From contig NZ_CP016442.1 of the NCBI RefSeq assembly GCF_001742165.1, positions 1,674,001-1,738,000 of the forward strand: DNA of 64,000 nt. The letters run 5' to 3'. Source of the DNA: Burkholderia stabilis (lineage in GTDB: Bacteria > Pseudomonadota > Gammaproteobacteria > Burkholderiales > Burkholderiaceae). The notes beneath the pieces are model-generated. The model worked only from the letters and a program-made list of their open reading frames with translations. It did not search any database and had not been told where the DNA came from. Made by a program: the position numbers and the translations under genes. Below, one piece after another: positions 17,930-25,863 of the stretch (position 1 is the stretch's first letter; each line of letters starts with the position of its first letter).

Positions 17930-19174
17930 TCAGCCGAAACGCGCGGGCCGGTACGGATGGGGATCGATATAGGTCGGCGCGCCCGTCATCATCTCGGCGA
18001 GCAGGCGCCCGGTCGCGGGGCCCAGCGTGAGCCCGTGATGACAATGGCCGAACGCGAACCACAGGTGGCGATGGCGCGGCGCGGGCCCGATCACCGGACG
18101 CATGTCCGGCGTGCACGGCCGCATCCCGAGCCACGGCTCGGGATCGAGCCGTTCGCCGATGCCGAACGCGTCGCGCGCGAGCGGCTCGGCGCGCGCGAGC
18201 TGCACGCCGGTCGGCGGTGCGCCGCGCAGCGCGATCTCGACGCCGGTCGTGAGCCGCAGGCGGCCGCCGTCCATCGGCGCGACGACGAAACCCTCCTCGG
18301 TATCGCACACGGGCACGGTGAGCGGCGTGCGCGTCGGCTGGTAATGCATGTGGTAGCCGCGCTTCGCGCGCAGCGGAATCCGGTAGCCGAGCGGCGCGAA
18401 CACGTGATCGGACCACGGCCCGAGCGCAACCACGGCCGAACGTGCCGAGATCGGCCCGTGCGCCGTACCGACCCGCCAGCCGTCATCCACCTGCGCGAGC
18501 GTCGTCGCATCGCCGAGCACGAAGGTGCCGCCGTCGCGCTCGAACAGCCGCGCATAGGCCTTCGTCAGCCCGCCCGGGCTCGACACGGTCTTCGGGTCCT
18601 GCCAGTGGAATGCGCCGCAAAACGCATCGCTGACGCCCGGCTCGCGATCGCGCAACGCACGTGCGTCGAGCACGGTCATCCGCAGCCCGTGCGCGTCGGC
18701 CACACGCTGCTGCACGCGCGCTTCCGCGTCGAACAGCGCCGGCGAACGGAATGCCTCGATCCAGCCGCCGTCGTGCACGAGCGGCTGCGCGTCGGTACGC
18801 GCGAGCAGCGCGTCGTGCTCGACGACGCTCGCCTCGACGAGCGGCAGCAAGTCCCGCGCGGCGGCCGCGAGCCGCTGCGGCGACGATTCGCGCCAGAAGC
18901 GCGCGAGCCAGCCCGCATACGCGGGCAGCGCGCGATAGTCCCAATAGAGATCGACCGAGCGGTTGCGCGCATAGCGCAGCAGCGTGCCGAGCCTGCGCGG
19001 AAACGCATACGGCACGACCGACGAGCGCTCGATCAGCCCGGCATTGCCGTGGCTCGTTTCCTCGCCCGGCTCACGCCGGTCGACGAGCGCGACGCGCAGC
19101 CCGCGATCCTGCAGATGCAGCGCCGACGACACGCCGACGATGCCGGCCCCCAGAACGATGACGTCGAAATCCAT
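17930..19174 (-). CDS. FAD-dependent D-amino-acid dehydrogenase (DadA-like)
   Basis: Starting at ATG 19174 the product is 414 residues. It opens with the FAD dinucleotide-binding motif VIVLGAGIVGVSSALHL, then SHGNAGLIERSSVVPYAFP as in DadA-type enzymes, and near the C-terminus has GMRPCTPDMRPVIGPA and HGLTLGPATGRLLAEM, the family's second FAD-contact region. Such enzymes oxidise D-amino acids to 2-oxo or imino acids and pass electrons to the respiratory chain. The open frame runs on upstream to 20128 through the binding-protein gene without a stop, but that extension is antisense-like and rejected. It is 68 bp after the amino-acid binding protein gene and probably in one transcript with it. 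Confidence 0.9.
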   Translation of the reverse strand: MDFDVIVLGAGIVGVSSALHLQDRGLRVALVDRREPGEETSHGNAGLIERSSVVPYAFPRRLGTLLRYARNRSVDLYWDYRALPAYAGWLARFWRESSPQRLAAAARDLLPLVEASVVEHDALLARTDAQPLVHDGGWIEAFRSPALFDAEARVQQRVADAHGLRMTVLDARALRDREPGVSDAFCGAFHWQDPKTVSSPGGLTKAYARLFERDGGTFVLGDATTLAQVDDGWRVGTAHGPISARSAVVALGPWSDHVFAPLGYRIPLRAKRGYHMHYQPTRTPLTVPVCDTEEGFVVAPMDGGRLRLTTGVEIALRGAPPTGVQLARAEPLARDAFGIGERLDPEPWLGMRPCTPDMRPVIGPAPRHRHLWFAFGHCHHGLTLGPATGRLLAEMMTGAPTYIDPHPYRPARFG

Positions 19175-19242
19175 GTTTCCCCGTGCTGCGTCGAAAGTCG
19201 ATGCGACACGCGCCGGCACCGCCGGCCGGCGCGCGGCCGTGC

Positions 19243-20022
19243 TTACTTCGCGACGATGTCGCGCTTGAAATACTTCTGCGACAGCGCGCTCAGCGTGCCG
19301 TCCTTCTTCAGCGCATCGAGCGCGCCGACGATCTTCGCCTGCAGCGCCTTGTCGTTCTTGCGCATCCCGAAGCCCGTGCCTTCGCCGAGCGTCGCCGGAT
19401 CCTTCAGCGCCTCGCCGACGATCTGGTAGTCGCGGCCGGCCGGCTTGTCGAGGAAACCGTCCTGCGCGGTCTGCGCTTCCTGCACGGCCGCGTCGAGACG
19501 CCCCGCGACGAGATCGGCGTAGATCTGGTCCTGATCCTGGTACGACACGACGGCCACGCCCGCATTGGCCCAGTGCGCCTTCAGGAAATCCTCCTGCGAC
19601 GAGCCCTGCAGCACGCCGACGTGCTTGCCGCGCAGGCTCGCGACGTCGGGCCGCAGCGGCGAGCCGCGCTTCGCGACCATCACGATCGGCACCACGTAGA
19701 TCGCCGGCGTGAAGTCGATGCTCTGCCGGCGCTTCGCGGTGATGTTCATCGCCGAGTTGATCGCATCGAACTTGCGCGCCTGCAGCGCCGGAATCAGGCC
19801 GTCGAACGAATTCTCGACCCACACGCATTTCATGTTCAGCTTCGCGCACACCGCGTTGCCGATGTCGACGTCGAAGCCCTGCAGCTGGCCGGCCGGCGTC
19901 TTGCTCTCGAACGGCGGATAGGCGGCTTCGATTCCGAAGCGCAGCGTGGTCTGTTCCGCATGGGCCGTGACGGCCGCGCACGCGAGCGCCGCGGCGGCGC
20001 AGAGGGAAAGCTTCCAGTTCAT
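19243..20022 (-). CDS. Periplasmic amino-acid binding protein (ArgT/HisJ type, SBP_bac_3)
   Basis: From the ATG at 20022 the product is 259 residues with a signal peptide ending at AHA-EQ. It contains the family patterns LRFGIEAAYPPFESKTPAGQLQGFDVDIGNAVCAKL and FDGLIPALQARKFDAINSAMNITAKRRQSIDFT, typical of basic-amino-acid binding proteins (lysine, arginine, ornithine, histidine). No permease or ATPase genes adjoin it, so it must work with a transporter encoded elsewhere. Its pairing with a D-amino-acid dehydrogenase gene suggests that it brings in the substrate. Confidence 0.92.
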   Translation of the reverse strand: MNWKLSLCAAAALACAAVTAHAEQTTLRFGIEAAYPPFESKTPAGQLQGFDVDIGNAVCAKLNMKCVWVENSFDGLIPALQARKFDAINSAMNITAKRRQSIDFTPAIYVVPIVMVAKRGSPLRPDVASLRGKHVGVLQGSSQEDFLKAHWANAGVAVVSYQDQDQIYADLVAGRLDAAVQEAQTAQDGFLDKPAGRDYQIVGEALKDPATLGEGTGFGMRKNDKALQAKIVGALDALKKDGTLSALSQKYFKRDIVAK

Positions 20023-20150
20023 GACGGGTCCTTCTGTTCTCGATGGGGGCGATGAAGAGCGGTCGCGCGACGCCCGCACCGGGGCGCCGGATCGGCATTC
20101 GATGCAGACGGCCGCCGCACGGCGGCACGCCGTATCCTGCATGCGAAATA

Positions 20151-20174
20151 TAGACTCAAAGTCTACTATAGACT
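20151..20174. promoter_or_regulatory. Palindromic operator next to the binding-protein/dehydrogenase start
   Basis: TAGACT-CAA-AGTCTA (20151-20165) overlaps a second dyad AGTCTA-CTA-TAGACT (20160-20174), so three half-sites lie in a row. The second form is the same 15-bp palindrome that recurs at 20315. They lie in the intergenic space between the two divergent arms and are good candidates for the binding site of the YheO-type regulator encoded at 21510. Confidence 0.65.
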
Positions 20175-20314
20175 ATAGGGGATACGAGAATCGAGCCTCG
20201 TCTCGCCGCGCCGGAATGTCATCGCTCATCAAAAACATCGTTGATTTTTCGGTGTTTTTCATCGAGCCCCCAGCGATACGAAATCCCGAAAAGAAAAATT
20301 CTCCCGTTTTTGTT

Positions 20315-20329
20315 TGTCTATATTAGACT
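20315..20329. promoter_or_regulatory. Second copy of the palindromic operator, before the reductase gene
   Basis: TGTCTA-TAT-TAGACT repeats the AGTCTA-N3-TAGACT dyad seen at 20160 with one changed base. It lies 75 bp ahead of the rightward reductase gene; the distance between the two sites is 155 bp. Confidence 0.62.
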
Positions 20330-20403
20330 TTTCGTCCATCACGAACACTGCCGGACACCGCCTTTCGAGACCGTGCCGTCCGGCCCCGACCGGAGATGTC
20401 CCC

Positions 20404-21366
20404 ATGACGCAAACCGTCCCGCCCCTGCCGCTGACCGTCGACGAAGCCGCGGTGCGCGCAGCCCTGCCGTCGCTCGACGTGCTCGGCACGCTGCGCCGCA
20501 TGTTCGCCTCGCTCGCCTCCGCGCGCGCGGTGCAGCCACCGCAGACCCTCACGCTGTTTCCCGACCAGGCCGGCGACTTCATCACGTATCTCGGCGCGCT
20601 CGCCGACGAGCAGGTGTTCGGCGCGAAGCTGTCGCCGTACGTGGTCACGGGCGGCAAGCCCATCGTCACCGCGTGGACCGCATTGATGTCGATGCGCACC
20701 GGCCAGCCGCTGATGTGGTGCGACGCGGGGCTGCTGACCGTCGAGCGCACGGCCGGCACGACCGCGCTCGCGGTCGACTGCCTCGCGCCGTGCGACGCGC
20801 GCCATCTCGCGATCGTCGGCGCGGGCGCGGTCGGCCTCGCGCACCTGCGGCACACGGCGGCGCTGCGCGACTGGGAGAAGATCCGCGTGTACTCGCCCGC
20901 GCTCGCCGGCGACGCGGCGCTGCAGGCGACGCTCGCGCAGCTCGACCCGCGCGCGCGGGCCGCCGCGAGCGTCGACGCCTGCGTGCGCGACGCGGACGTC
21001 GTGATGCTGTGCACGTCGTCAGGCACGCCCGTGCTCGGCGACGGCATGCTCACGCGCCCCGCGCTCGTCACGTCGATCAGCACGAACGTCGCACGCGCGC
21101 ACGAGATCCCGCCCGCGTGGCTGCCCGACATGGACGTGTACTGCGACTACCGGCACACGACGCCGGCGAGCGCCGGCGAGATGCAGATCGCGGCGGCCGA
21201 CCACGGCTGGGCCGCCGAGCGGATCGTCGGCGATCTTCCCGCGCTCGTCGCCGGCACCTGCGCGGCGCCGTCGCGCGCGCGTCACGCGTTCTTCCGCTCG
21301 ATCGGCCTCGGGCTCGAGGACATCGCGATCGCGCACGCGCTGTACACGCACCTGACGCGCGCATGA
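20404..21366 (+). CDS. Ornithine cyclodeaminase/mu-crystallin-family reductase (DauB-like)
   Basis: The 320-residue protein begins at ATG 20404; a longer frame to 20314 adds a sequence without family match. It has the family's substrate-side patterns (VQPPQTLTLFPDQAGDFITYLGAL, AKLSPYV) and a Rossmann motif HLAIVGAGAVGLAHLRH near residue 137. Members include ornithine cyclodeaminase, pyrroline-2-carboxylate reductases and DauB, which reduces the imino acid made by D-arginine dehydrogenase to the L form. The neighbours (D-amino-acid dehydrogenase, basic-amino-acid binding protein, YheO-type regulator) favour the DauB role; that is an inference from context. Confidence 0.82.
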   Translation: MTQTVPPLPLTVDEAAVRAALPSLDVLGTLRRMFASLASARAVQPPQTLTLFPDQAGDFITYLGALADEQVFGAKLSPYVVTGGKPIVTAWTALMSMRTGQPLMWCDAGLLTVERTAGTTALAVDCLAPCDARHLAIVGAGAVGLAHLRHTAALRDWEKIRVYSPALAGDAALQATLAQLDPRARAAASVDACVRDADVVMLCTSSGTPVLGDGMLTRPALVTSISTNVARAHEIPPAWLPDMDVYCDYRHTTPASAGEMQIAAADHGWAAERIVGDLPALVAGTCAAPSRARHAFFRSIGLGLEDIAIAHALYTHLTRA

Positions 21367-21509
21367 GCATCACGCGCGCGCGGGGCCGATACAATGGCGC
21401 AACCGCCGCCGCGGCCGCGCGCGGGCGCACGGGCATGCCGGCCACCGGCGCGCCCGCACGCCGTCCCGATGCGCCGCCCGGCCCACGCCCACCCGAGATG
21501 GCGACACCG

Positions 21510-22157
21510 ATGCGCAAGAAGCAATCCCCCGTCAAAGACCTGCTGCTCACCCGCTACGCGCCGATCGCCGACGGTATCGCCGCGCTGTTCTTCCCGTACG
21601 CGGAAGTCGTGATCCACGACCTGCACGACCAGACCGTGCTGTATCTCGCGAACAACCTGTCCAAGCGCGAGATCGGCGACGATTCCGCGCTCGAGGAAAT
21701 CGATCATTCGGCACGCGAGCGCGTGATCGGCCCGTACGAGAAGCTGAACTGGGACGGCCGGCGGATGCGCTGCGTGAGCAACGTGCTGTTCGACGACGAA
21801 GGCCGCCCGGCCGGGATGATGTGCATCAACTTCAACATCGCGGTGTTCGACGAGGTGCGTGCGACGCTCGACCTGTTCATCAAGGGCGCGGGCGTCGTCG
21901 CGCAGCCCGACGAGCTGTTCCGCGACGACTGGCAGGAACGCATCAACACGTTCCTGCACGGCTGGCTGCGCGAGCGCCAGGTCGGGCTGAACGGGCTCAC
22001 GCGCGAGCACCGGCGCGAGCTCGTCGAGGCGCTCTACGCGGAAGGCGCGTTCCGCGGCAAGAGCGCGGCGAACTACGTCGCGAACGTGCTCGGGATGGGG
22101 CGCGCGACGGTCTACAAGCACCTGAAACACCTGAAGGAAACGCAGGGCGACGCATAA
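21510..22157 (+). CDS. YheO/DauR-type transcriptional regulator (PAS-like plus C-terminal HTH)
   Basis: The 215-residue protein has the YheO N-terminal PAS-like domain (YAPIADGIAALFFPYAEVVIHDLHDQTVLYLANN..KREIGD, then MRCVSNVLFDDEGRPAGMMCINFNI) and a C-terminal helix-turn-helix (AEGAFRGKSAANYVANVLGMGRATVYKHLK). This is the architecture of DauR, the repressor of D-arginine catabolism in Pseudomonas. I chose the ATG at 21510 because GAG bases lie at good spacing; the ATG at 21498 is a close alternative (219 residues). It lies 143 bp after the reductase gene in the same direction. Confidence 0.85.
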   Translation: MRKKQSPVKDLLLTRYAPIADGIAALFFPYAEVVIHDLHDQTVLYLANNLSKREIGDDSALEEIDHSARERVIGPYEKLNWDGRRMRCVSNVLFDDEGRPAGMMCINFNIAVFDEVRATLDLFIKGAGVVAQPDELFRDDWQERINTFLHGWLRERQVGLNGLTREHRRELVEALYAEGAFRGKSAANYVANVLGMGRATVYKHLKHLKETQGDA

Positions 22158-22345
22158 GCCGCAAGCCGCTTGCCGCCCGAGCCGCTTGGCCGGAACAGGC
22201 GGCGGCCGGCAGCGGTAATCGCTATCGGAGCGCGGCTTCCGTGTCTATGCTTCCTGATACGTCGGGCACGAACCCGGCCGCGACGAAGCGTCGAAGCACA
22301 AAGTGATATAGTCCCGGTTACATTTTTTGCTGCCCTGAACCGCCC

Positions 22346-23077
22346 ATGACGACCGCTCCCGCCCCGACCGCCCGCCCGACCCTGACCGTCGAAATCTGGT
22401 CCGACCTGATCTGCCCGTGGTGCTGGATCGGCAAGCGCCGCTTCGACGAGGCGCTCGCCAGGTTTGCGCACGCCGATCGCGTCGACGTCGCGCTGCGCGC
22501 GTACCGGCTGATGCCCGGCCAGCCCGTCGAGCCGGTCGAGGCGATGCTCGCCGGCAAATACCGGATGTCGCCCGCGCAGGTCGACCAGATGCTGCGCCAG
22601 GTGACCGACGCGGCTGCAAGCGTCGGGCTGCACTACGACCTGCCCGGCACGCTCGTCGGCGACACGCTCGACGGCCACCGGCTCGTGAAGCTCGCGGAAG
22701 CGACCGGCCGCGCGCACACGCTGACCGAGCGGCTGTACCGCGCGTATTTCTGCGAACACGGCTCGCTGTTCGATCACGCCGAGCTGACCGAATTCGCGGT
22801 CGAAGCGGGGCTCGAGCGCGCGGCCGTCGAAGACGTGCTGCGCAGCGACCTGTACCGCGACGAAGTCGAAGCCGACATCGCGCGCGCCGCGCAGATCGGC
22901 GGGCGCGGCGTGCCGCTGTTCGTGTTCGGCGGCCGCTACGCGGTGTCGGGCGCGCAACCGGCCGACGCGTTCGAGCAGGCGCTCGACCAGGCGTGGCGCG
23001 ACGGCATCGTCGAACTCGCGGGCGACGACGCGGCCGCCTGCGGCCCCGACGGCTGCGCACTGCCGGCGCGCTCGTAA
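22346..23077 (+). CDS. FrnE-like DsbA-family oxidoreductase with CPWC and C-terminal CX4C
   Basis: The 243-residue protein has a thioredoxin-fold redox motif CPWC at residues 23-26 (SDLICPWCWIGKRRF) and the cis-proline loop GRGVPLFVF near residue 191, as in the FrnE/2-hydroxychromene isomerase branch of the DsbA family. Unusually it ends with CGPDGC (Cys 232 and 237), the CX4C tail described for FrnE of Deinococcus. There is no signal peptide, so it acts in the cytoplasm, likely in thiol or polyketide-type redox chemistry or stress protection. It is a single gene with a TATAGT -10-like element just upstream. Confidence 0.88.
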   Translation: MTTAPAPTARPTLTVEIWSDLICPWCWIGKRRFDEALARFAHADRVDVALRAYRLMPGQPVEPVEAMLAGKYRMSPAQVDQMLRQVTDAAASVGLHYDLPGTLVGDTLDGHRLVKLAEATGRAHTLTERLYRAYFCEHGSLFDHAELTEFAVEAGLERAAVEDVLRSDLYRDEVEADIARAAQIGGRGVPLFVFGGRYAVSGAQPADAFEQALDQAWRDGIVELAGDDAAACGPDGCALPARS

Positions 23078-23216
23078 CACGACGCATCACGCCCGCCCCG
23101 AGCGTTCGGTCCGGGCGCGCCGCTACGCGTCTCTGCTGCCACAAACCGGCAGGAAGCCCGTGCCGACGACGTCTACAATGCATCCTTTCAGATAACTATC
23201 AGAAGGCTGCAAGCCC

Positions 23217-24656
23217 ATGACCCACGGGATTCACGGCGAGAAGCGCTGGTACGCGCTGATCGTCCTCTGCCTCGGCGTGCTGATGATCGTGCTCGACAGC
23301 ACGATCGTGAACGTGGCGCTGCCGTCGATCAGTACCGATCTCCACTTCACCGAAACGGCCCTCGTGTGGGTCGTCAACGCGTACCTGCTCACGTTCGGCG
23401 GCTGCCTGCTGCTCGGCGGCCGGCTCGGCGACCTGTACGGTCAGCGGCGCATGTTCCTCGCGGGCCTCGTCGTGTTCACGCTCGCGTCGCTCGCCTGCGG
23501 CCTCGCGCAATCGCAGACGATGCTGATCGCCGCGCGCGCGGTGCAGGGGCTCGGCGGCGCGGTCGTGTCGGCCGTCTCGCTGTCGCTGATCATGAACCTG
23601 TTCACCGAACCCGGCGAACGGGCGCGCGCGATGGGCGTCTACGGTTTCGTCTGCGCAGGCGGCGGCAGCATCGGCGTGCTGCTCGGCGGGCTGCTGACGA
23701 GCTCGCTGTCGTGGCACTGGATCTTCCTCGTCAACCTGCCGATCGGCATCGCGGTCTACGCGATGTGCGCCGCGCTGCTGCCGCGCATGCGCGCGCCGGC
23801 CGGCGCCGCGCGGCTCGACGTCGCGGGCGCGATCACCGTGACCGGGTCGCTGATGCTGGCCGTCTACGGGATCGTCGGCGGCAACGAGGCCGGCTGGCTG
23901 TCGACGCAGACCGTCGCGCTGATCGGCGCGGCCATTGCGCTGCTTGCGCTGTTCATCGCGATCGAGGCGCGCGCCGCGCATCCGCTGATGCCGCTCACGC
24001 TGTTCGCGGCGCGCAACGTCGCGCTCGCGAACGTGATCGGCGTGCTGTGGGCGGCCGCGATGTTCGCGTGGTTCTTCCTGTCCGCGCTCTACATGCAGCG
24101 CGTGCTCGGCTACGGGCCGCTGCAGGTCGGCCTCGCGTTCCTGCCGGCGAACCTGATCATGGCCGCGTTCTCGCTCGGGCTGTCGGCGCGGATCGTGATG
24201 CGCTTCGGCATTCGCGGCCCGATCGCCGCCGGCCTGCTGATCGCGGCCTGCGGCCTCGCGCTGTTTTCGCGCGCGCCGGTCGACGGCGGCTTCGTGGGGC
24301 ACGTGCTGCCGGGCATGACGCTGCTCGGCATCGGCGCGGGCGTCGCGTTCAACCCGATGCTGCTCGCCGCGATGAGCGACGTCGACCCGGCCGATTCCGG
24401 GCTCGCGTCGGGCATCGTCAACACCGCGTTCATGATGGGCGGCGCGCTCGGCCTCGCCGTGCTCGCGAGCCTCGCGGCCGCGCGCACCGACGCACTCGCC
24501 GCCGCGCAGGCCGCGCCGCTCGACGCGCTGAACGGCGGGTACCACGCCGCATTCGCATTCGGCGCGGCGTTCGCCGTCGCGGCCGCGCTGATCGGCCTCG
24601 CGCTGCGCATCCGGCGGCAAGGCGCGGTCGAAGGCGTCGGTCCCGCGACGCACTGA
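23217..24656 (+). CDS. MFS drug exporter, DHA2 (EmrB/QacA) family, 14 membrane segments
   Basis: The 479-residue membrane protein carries the DHA2 signature LDSTIVNVALPSIS at the end of helix 1 and GGRLGDLYGQRRMF between helices 2 and 3, followed by RAVQGLGGAVVSAVSLS. Length and hydrophobic pattern fit fourteen helices. Such proteins use the proton gradient to expel drugs and other hydrophobic compounds across the inner membrane. No EmrA-like partner or TetR/MarR regulator adjoins it. The ATG at 23217 starts at MTHGIHGEKRWYAL; the terminator at 24694 follows. Confidence 0.93.
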   Translation: MTHGIHGEKRWYALIVLCLGVLMIVLDSTIVNVALPSISTDLHFTETALVWVVNAYLLTFGGCLLLGGRLGDLYGQRRMFLAGLVVFTLASLACGLAQSQTMLIAARAVQGLGGAVVSAVSLSLIMNLFTEPGERARAMGVYGFVCAGGGSIGVLLGGLLTSSLSWHWIFLVNLPIGIAVYAMCAALLPRMRAPAGAARLDVAGAITVTGSLMLAVYGIVGGNEAGWLSTQTVALIGAAIALLALFIAIEARAAHPLMPLTLFAARNVALANVIGVLWAAAMFAWFFLSALYMQRVLGYGPLQVGLAFLPANLIMAAFSLGLSARIVMRFGIRGPIAAGLLIAACGLALFSRAPVDGGFVGHVLPGMTLLGIGAGVAFNPMLLAAMSDVDPADSGLASGIVNTAFMMGGALGLAVLASLAAARTDALAAAQAAPLDALNGGYHAAFAFGAAFAVAAALIGLALRIRRQGAVEGVGPATH

Positions 24657-24693
24657 CCGGTCGCAGACGGAGCCGGCCGCCGGCACCGCACAC

Positions 24694-24719
24694 GGGCGCG
24701 CCTCGTCGCGCCCTTTTTT
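24694..24719 (+). terminator. Rho-independent terminator after the DHA2 exporter gene
   Basis: GGGCGCG (24694-24700), loop CCTCGT and CGCGCCC (24707-24713) are followed by six Ts. It lies 37 bp after the stop codon. Confidence 0.88.
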
Positions 24720-24939
24720 CGTCTTCAGGGTCCCGCCTGCCGCGCAGCCCCTCGCAGCGTGCCGCTCCGGCCGCTTCGCCGGCCCCGCCCCGGTTCGAAC
24801 ACGCGTTTCACCGCCGCACGCCGCACGCACCTTCCCGGCCGATTTTTAACGCAGTCGTACACCGACCCGCCACATTTGCGACAATGGCGGACTTTGACCC
24901 ACGCGCCGCCGCCGAACGCCGCACAACCGCCTGCTTCCG

Positions 24940-25728
24940 ATGTCGCTCCCCCATATCGACCTGCTGTACTCCCTGTCCGGCCTGTTCGTCGGCATCCTCG
25001 TCGGCCTGACAGGCGTCGGCGGCGGTTCGCTGATGACGCCGATCCTCGTGCTGCTGTTCGGCGTCCACCCCGCGACGGCGGTCGGCACCGACCTGCTGTA
25101 CGCGGCCGCGACCAAGGCCACCGGCACGCTCGTCCACGGCCTGAAAGGATCGATCGACTGGCGCATCACGGGCCGGCTCGCGGCGGGCAGCGTCCCGGCC
25201 GCGGCGCTCACGCTGTGGTGGCTGCACACGCACGGCATGAACACGCCGGGCACCGCGCGGATGATCCAGCTCGTGCTCGGCATCGCGCTGCTGCTCACGT
25301 CGCTCGCGCTGATCTTCCGGCCGCAGCTCACCGCATTCGCCGCGCGCAACCCGCTCGCGCCGAGCCCCGCGCGCACGCTGTGGTCGACCGTACTGACGGG
25401 CGCCGTGCTCGGCGTGCTCGTGTCGATGACGTCGGTCGGCGCCGGCGCGATCGGCGTGACCGTGCTCCTGCTGCTGTACCCGATGCTCGCGACGTCCCGC
25501 ATCGTCGGCTCCGACATCGCGCACGCGGTGCCGCTCACGCTCGTCGCCGGGATGGGCCACTGGCTGCTCGGTTCGGTCGACTGGTCGATGCTGCTGTCGC
25601 TGCTGCTCGGCTCGCTGCCCGGCATCGTGCTCGGCAGCCTGCTGTCGGCGCGCGCGCCCGAGCGGCTGCTGCGCAACCTGCTCGCCGCGACGCTCGTCGC
25701 GGTCGGCGTGCGGCTCGTGCTCGCGTAA
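24940..25728 (+). CDS. TauE/SafE-family (DUF81) membrane permease
   Basis: The 262-residue protein has the family's paired N- and C-terminal half-motifs: GLFVGILVGLTGVGGGSLMTPILVLLFGVHPATAVGTDLLYAA near residue 10 and LGVLVSMTSVGAGAIGVTVLLLLYP near residue 155. About eight membrane helices are predicted by eye. Members move sulfite, sulfoacetate or related anions across the inner membrane, but the substrate cannot be read from sequence. No sulfur-metabolism gene is next to it. The gene is monocistronic and ends before the hairpin at 25797. Confidence 0.9.
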   Translation: MSLPHIDLLYSLSGLFVGILVGLTGVGGGSLMTPILVLLFGVHPATAVGTDLLYAAATKATGTLVHGLKGSIDWRITGRLAAGSVPAAALTLWWLHTHGMNTPGTARMIQLVLGIALLLTSLALIFRPQLTAFAARNPLAPSPARTLWSTVLTGAVLGVLVSMTSVGAGAIGVTVLLLLYPMLATSRIVGSDIAHAVPLTLVAGMGHWLLGSVDWSMLLSLLLGSLPGIVLGSLLSARAPERLLRNLLAATLVAVGVRLVLA

Positions 25729-25790
25729 GCGGCGCGGCTGCCCCTTCCTGCCCGGCCGGCGCGACGCGCCGGCCCATCGCCAGCCTCTCC

Positions 25791-25828
25791 AAAAAAACAG
25801 CCCGATCGGCCTGCGCCGATCGGGCTGT
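25791..25828. terminator. Terminator between the TauE-like and S10 peptidase genes
   Basis: A 14-bp stem (25797-25810 with 25815-25828, core CAGCCCGATCGGC) and CTGC loop has seven As on its left. It therefore has a good U-tract for the leftward peptidase transcript; the rightward gene may also stop here though its T run is poor. Confidence 0.85.
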
Positions 25829-25863
25829 CGTCCATCCGGGGCGGCATGCGCCGCCCGCGGCGC

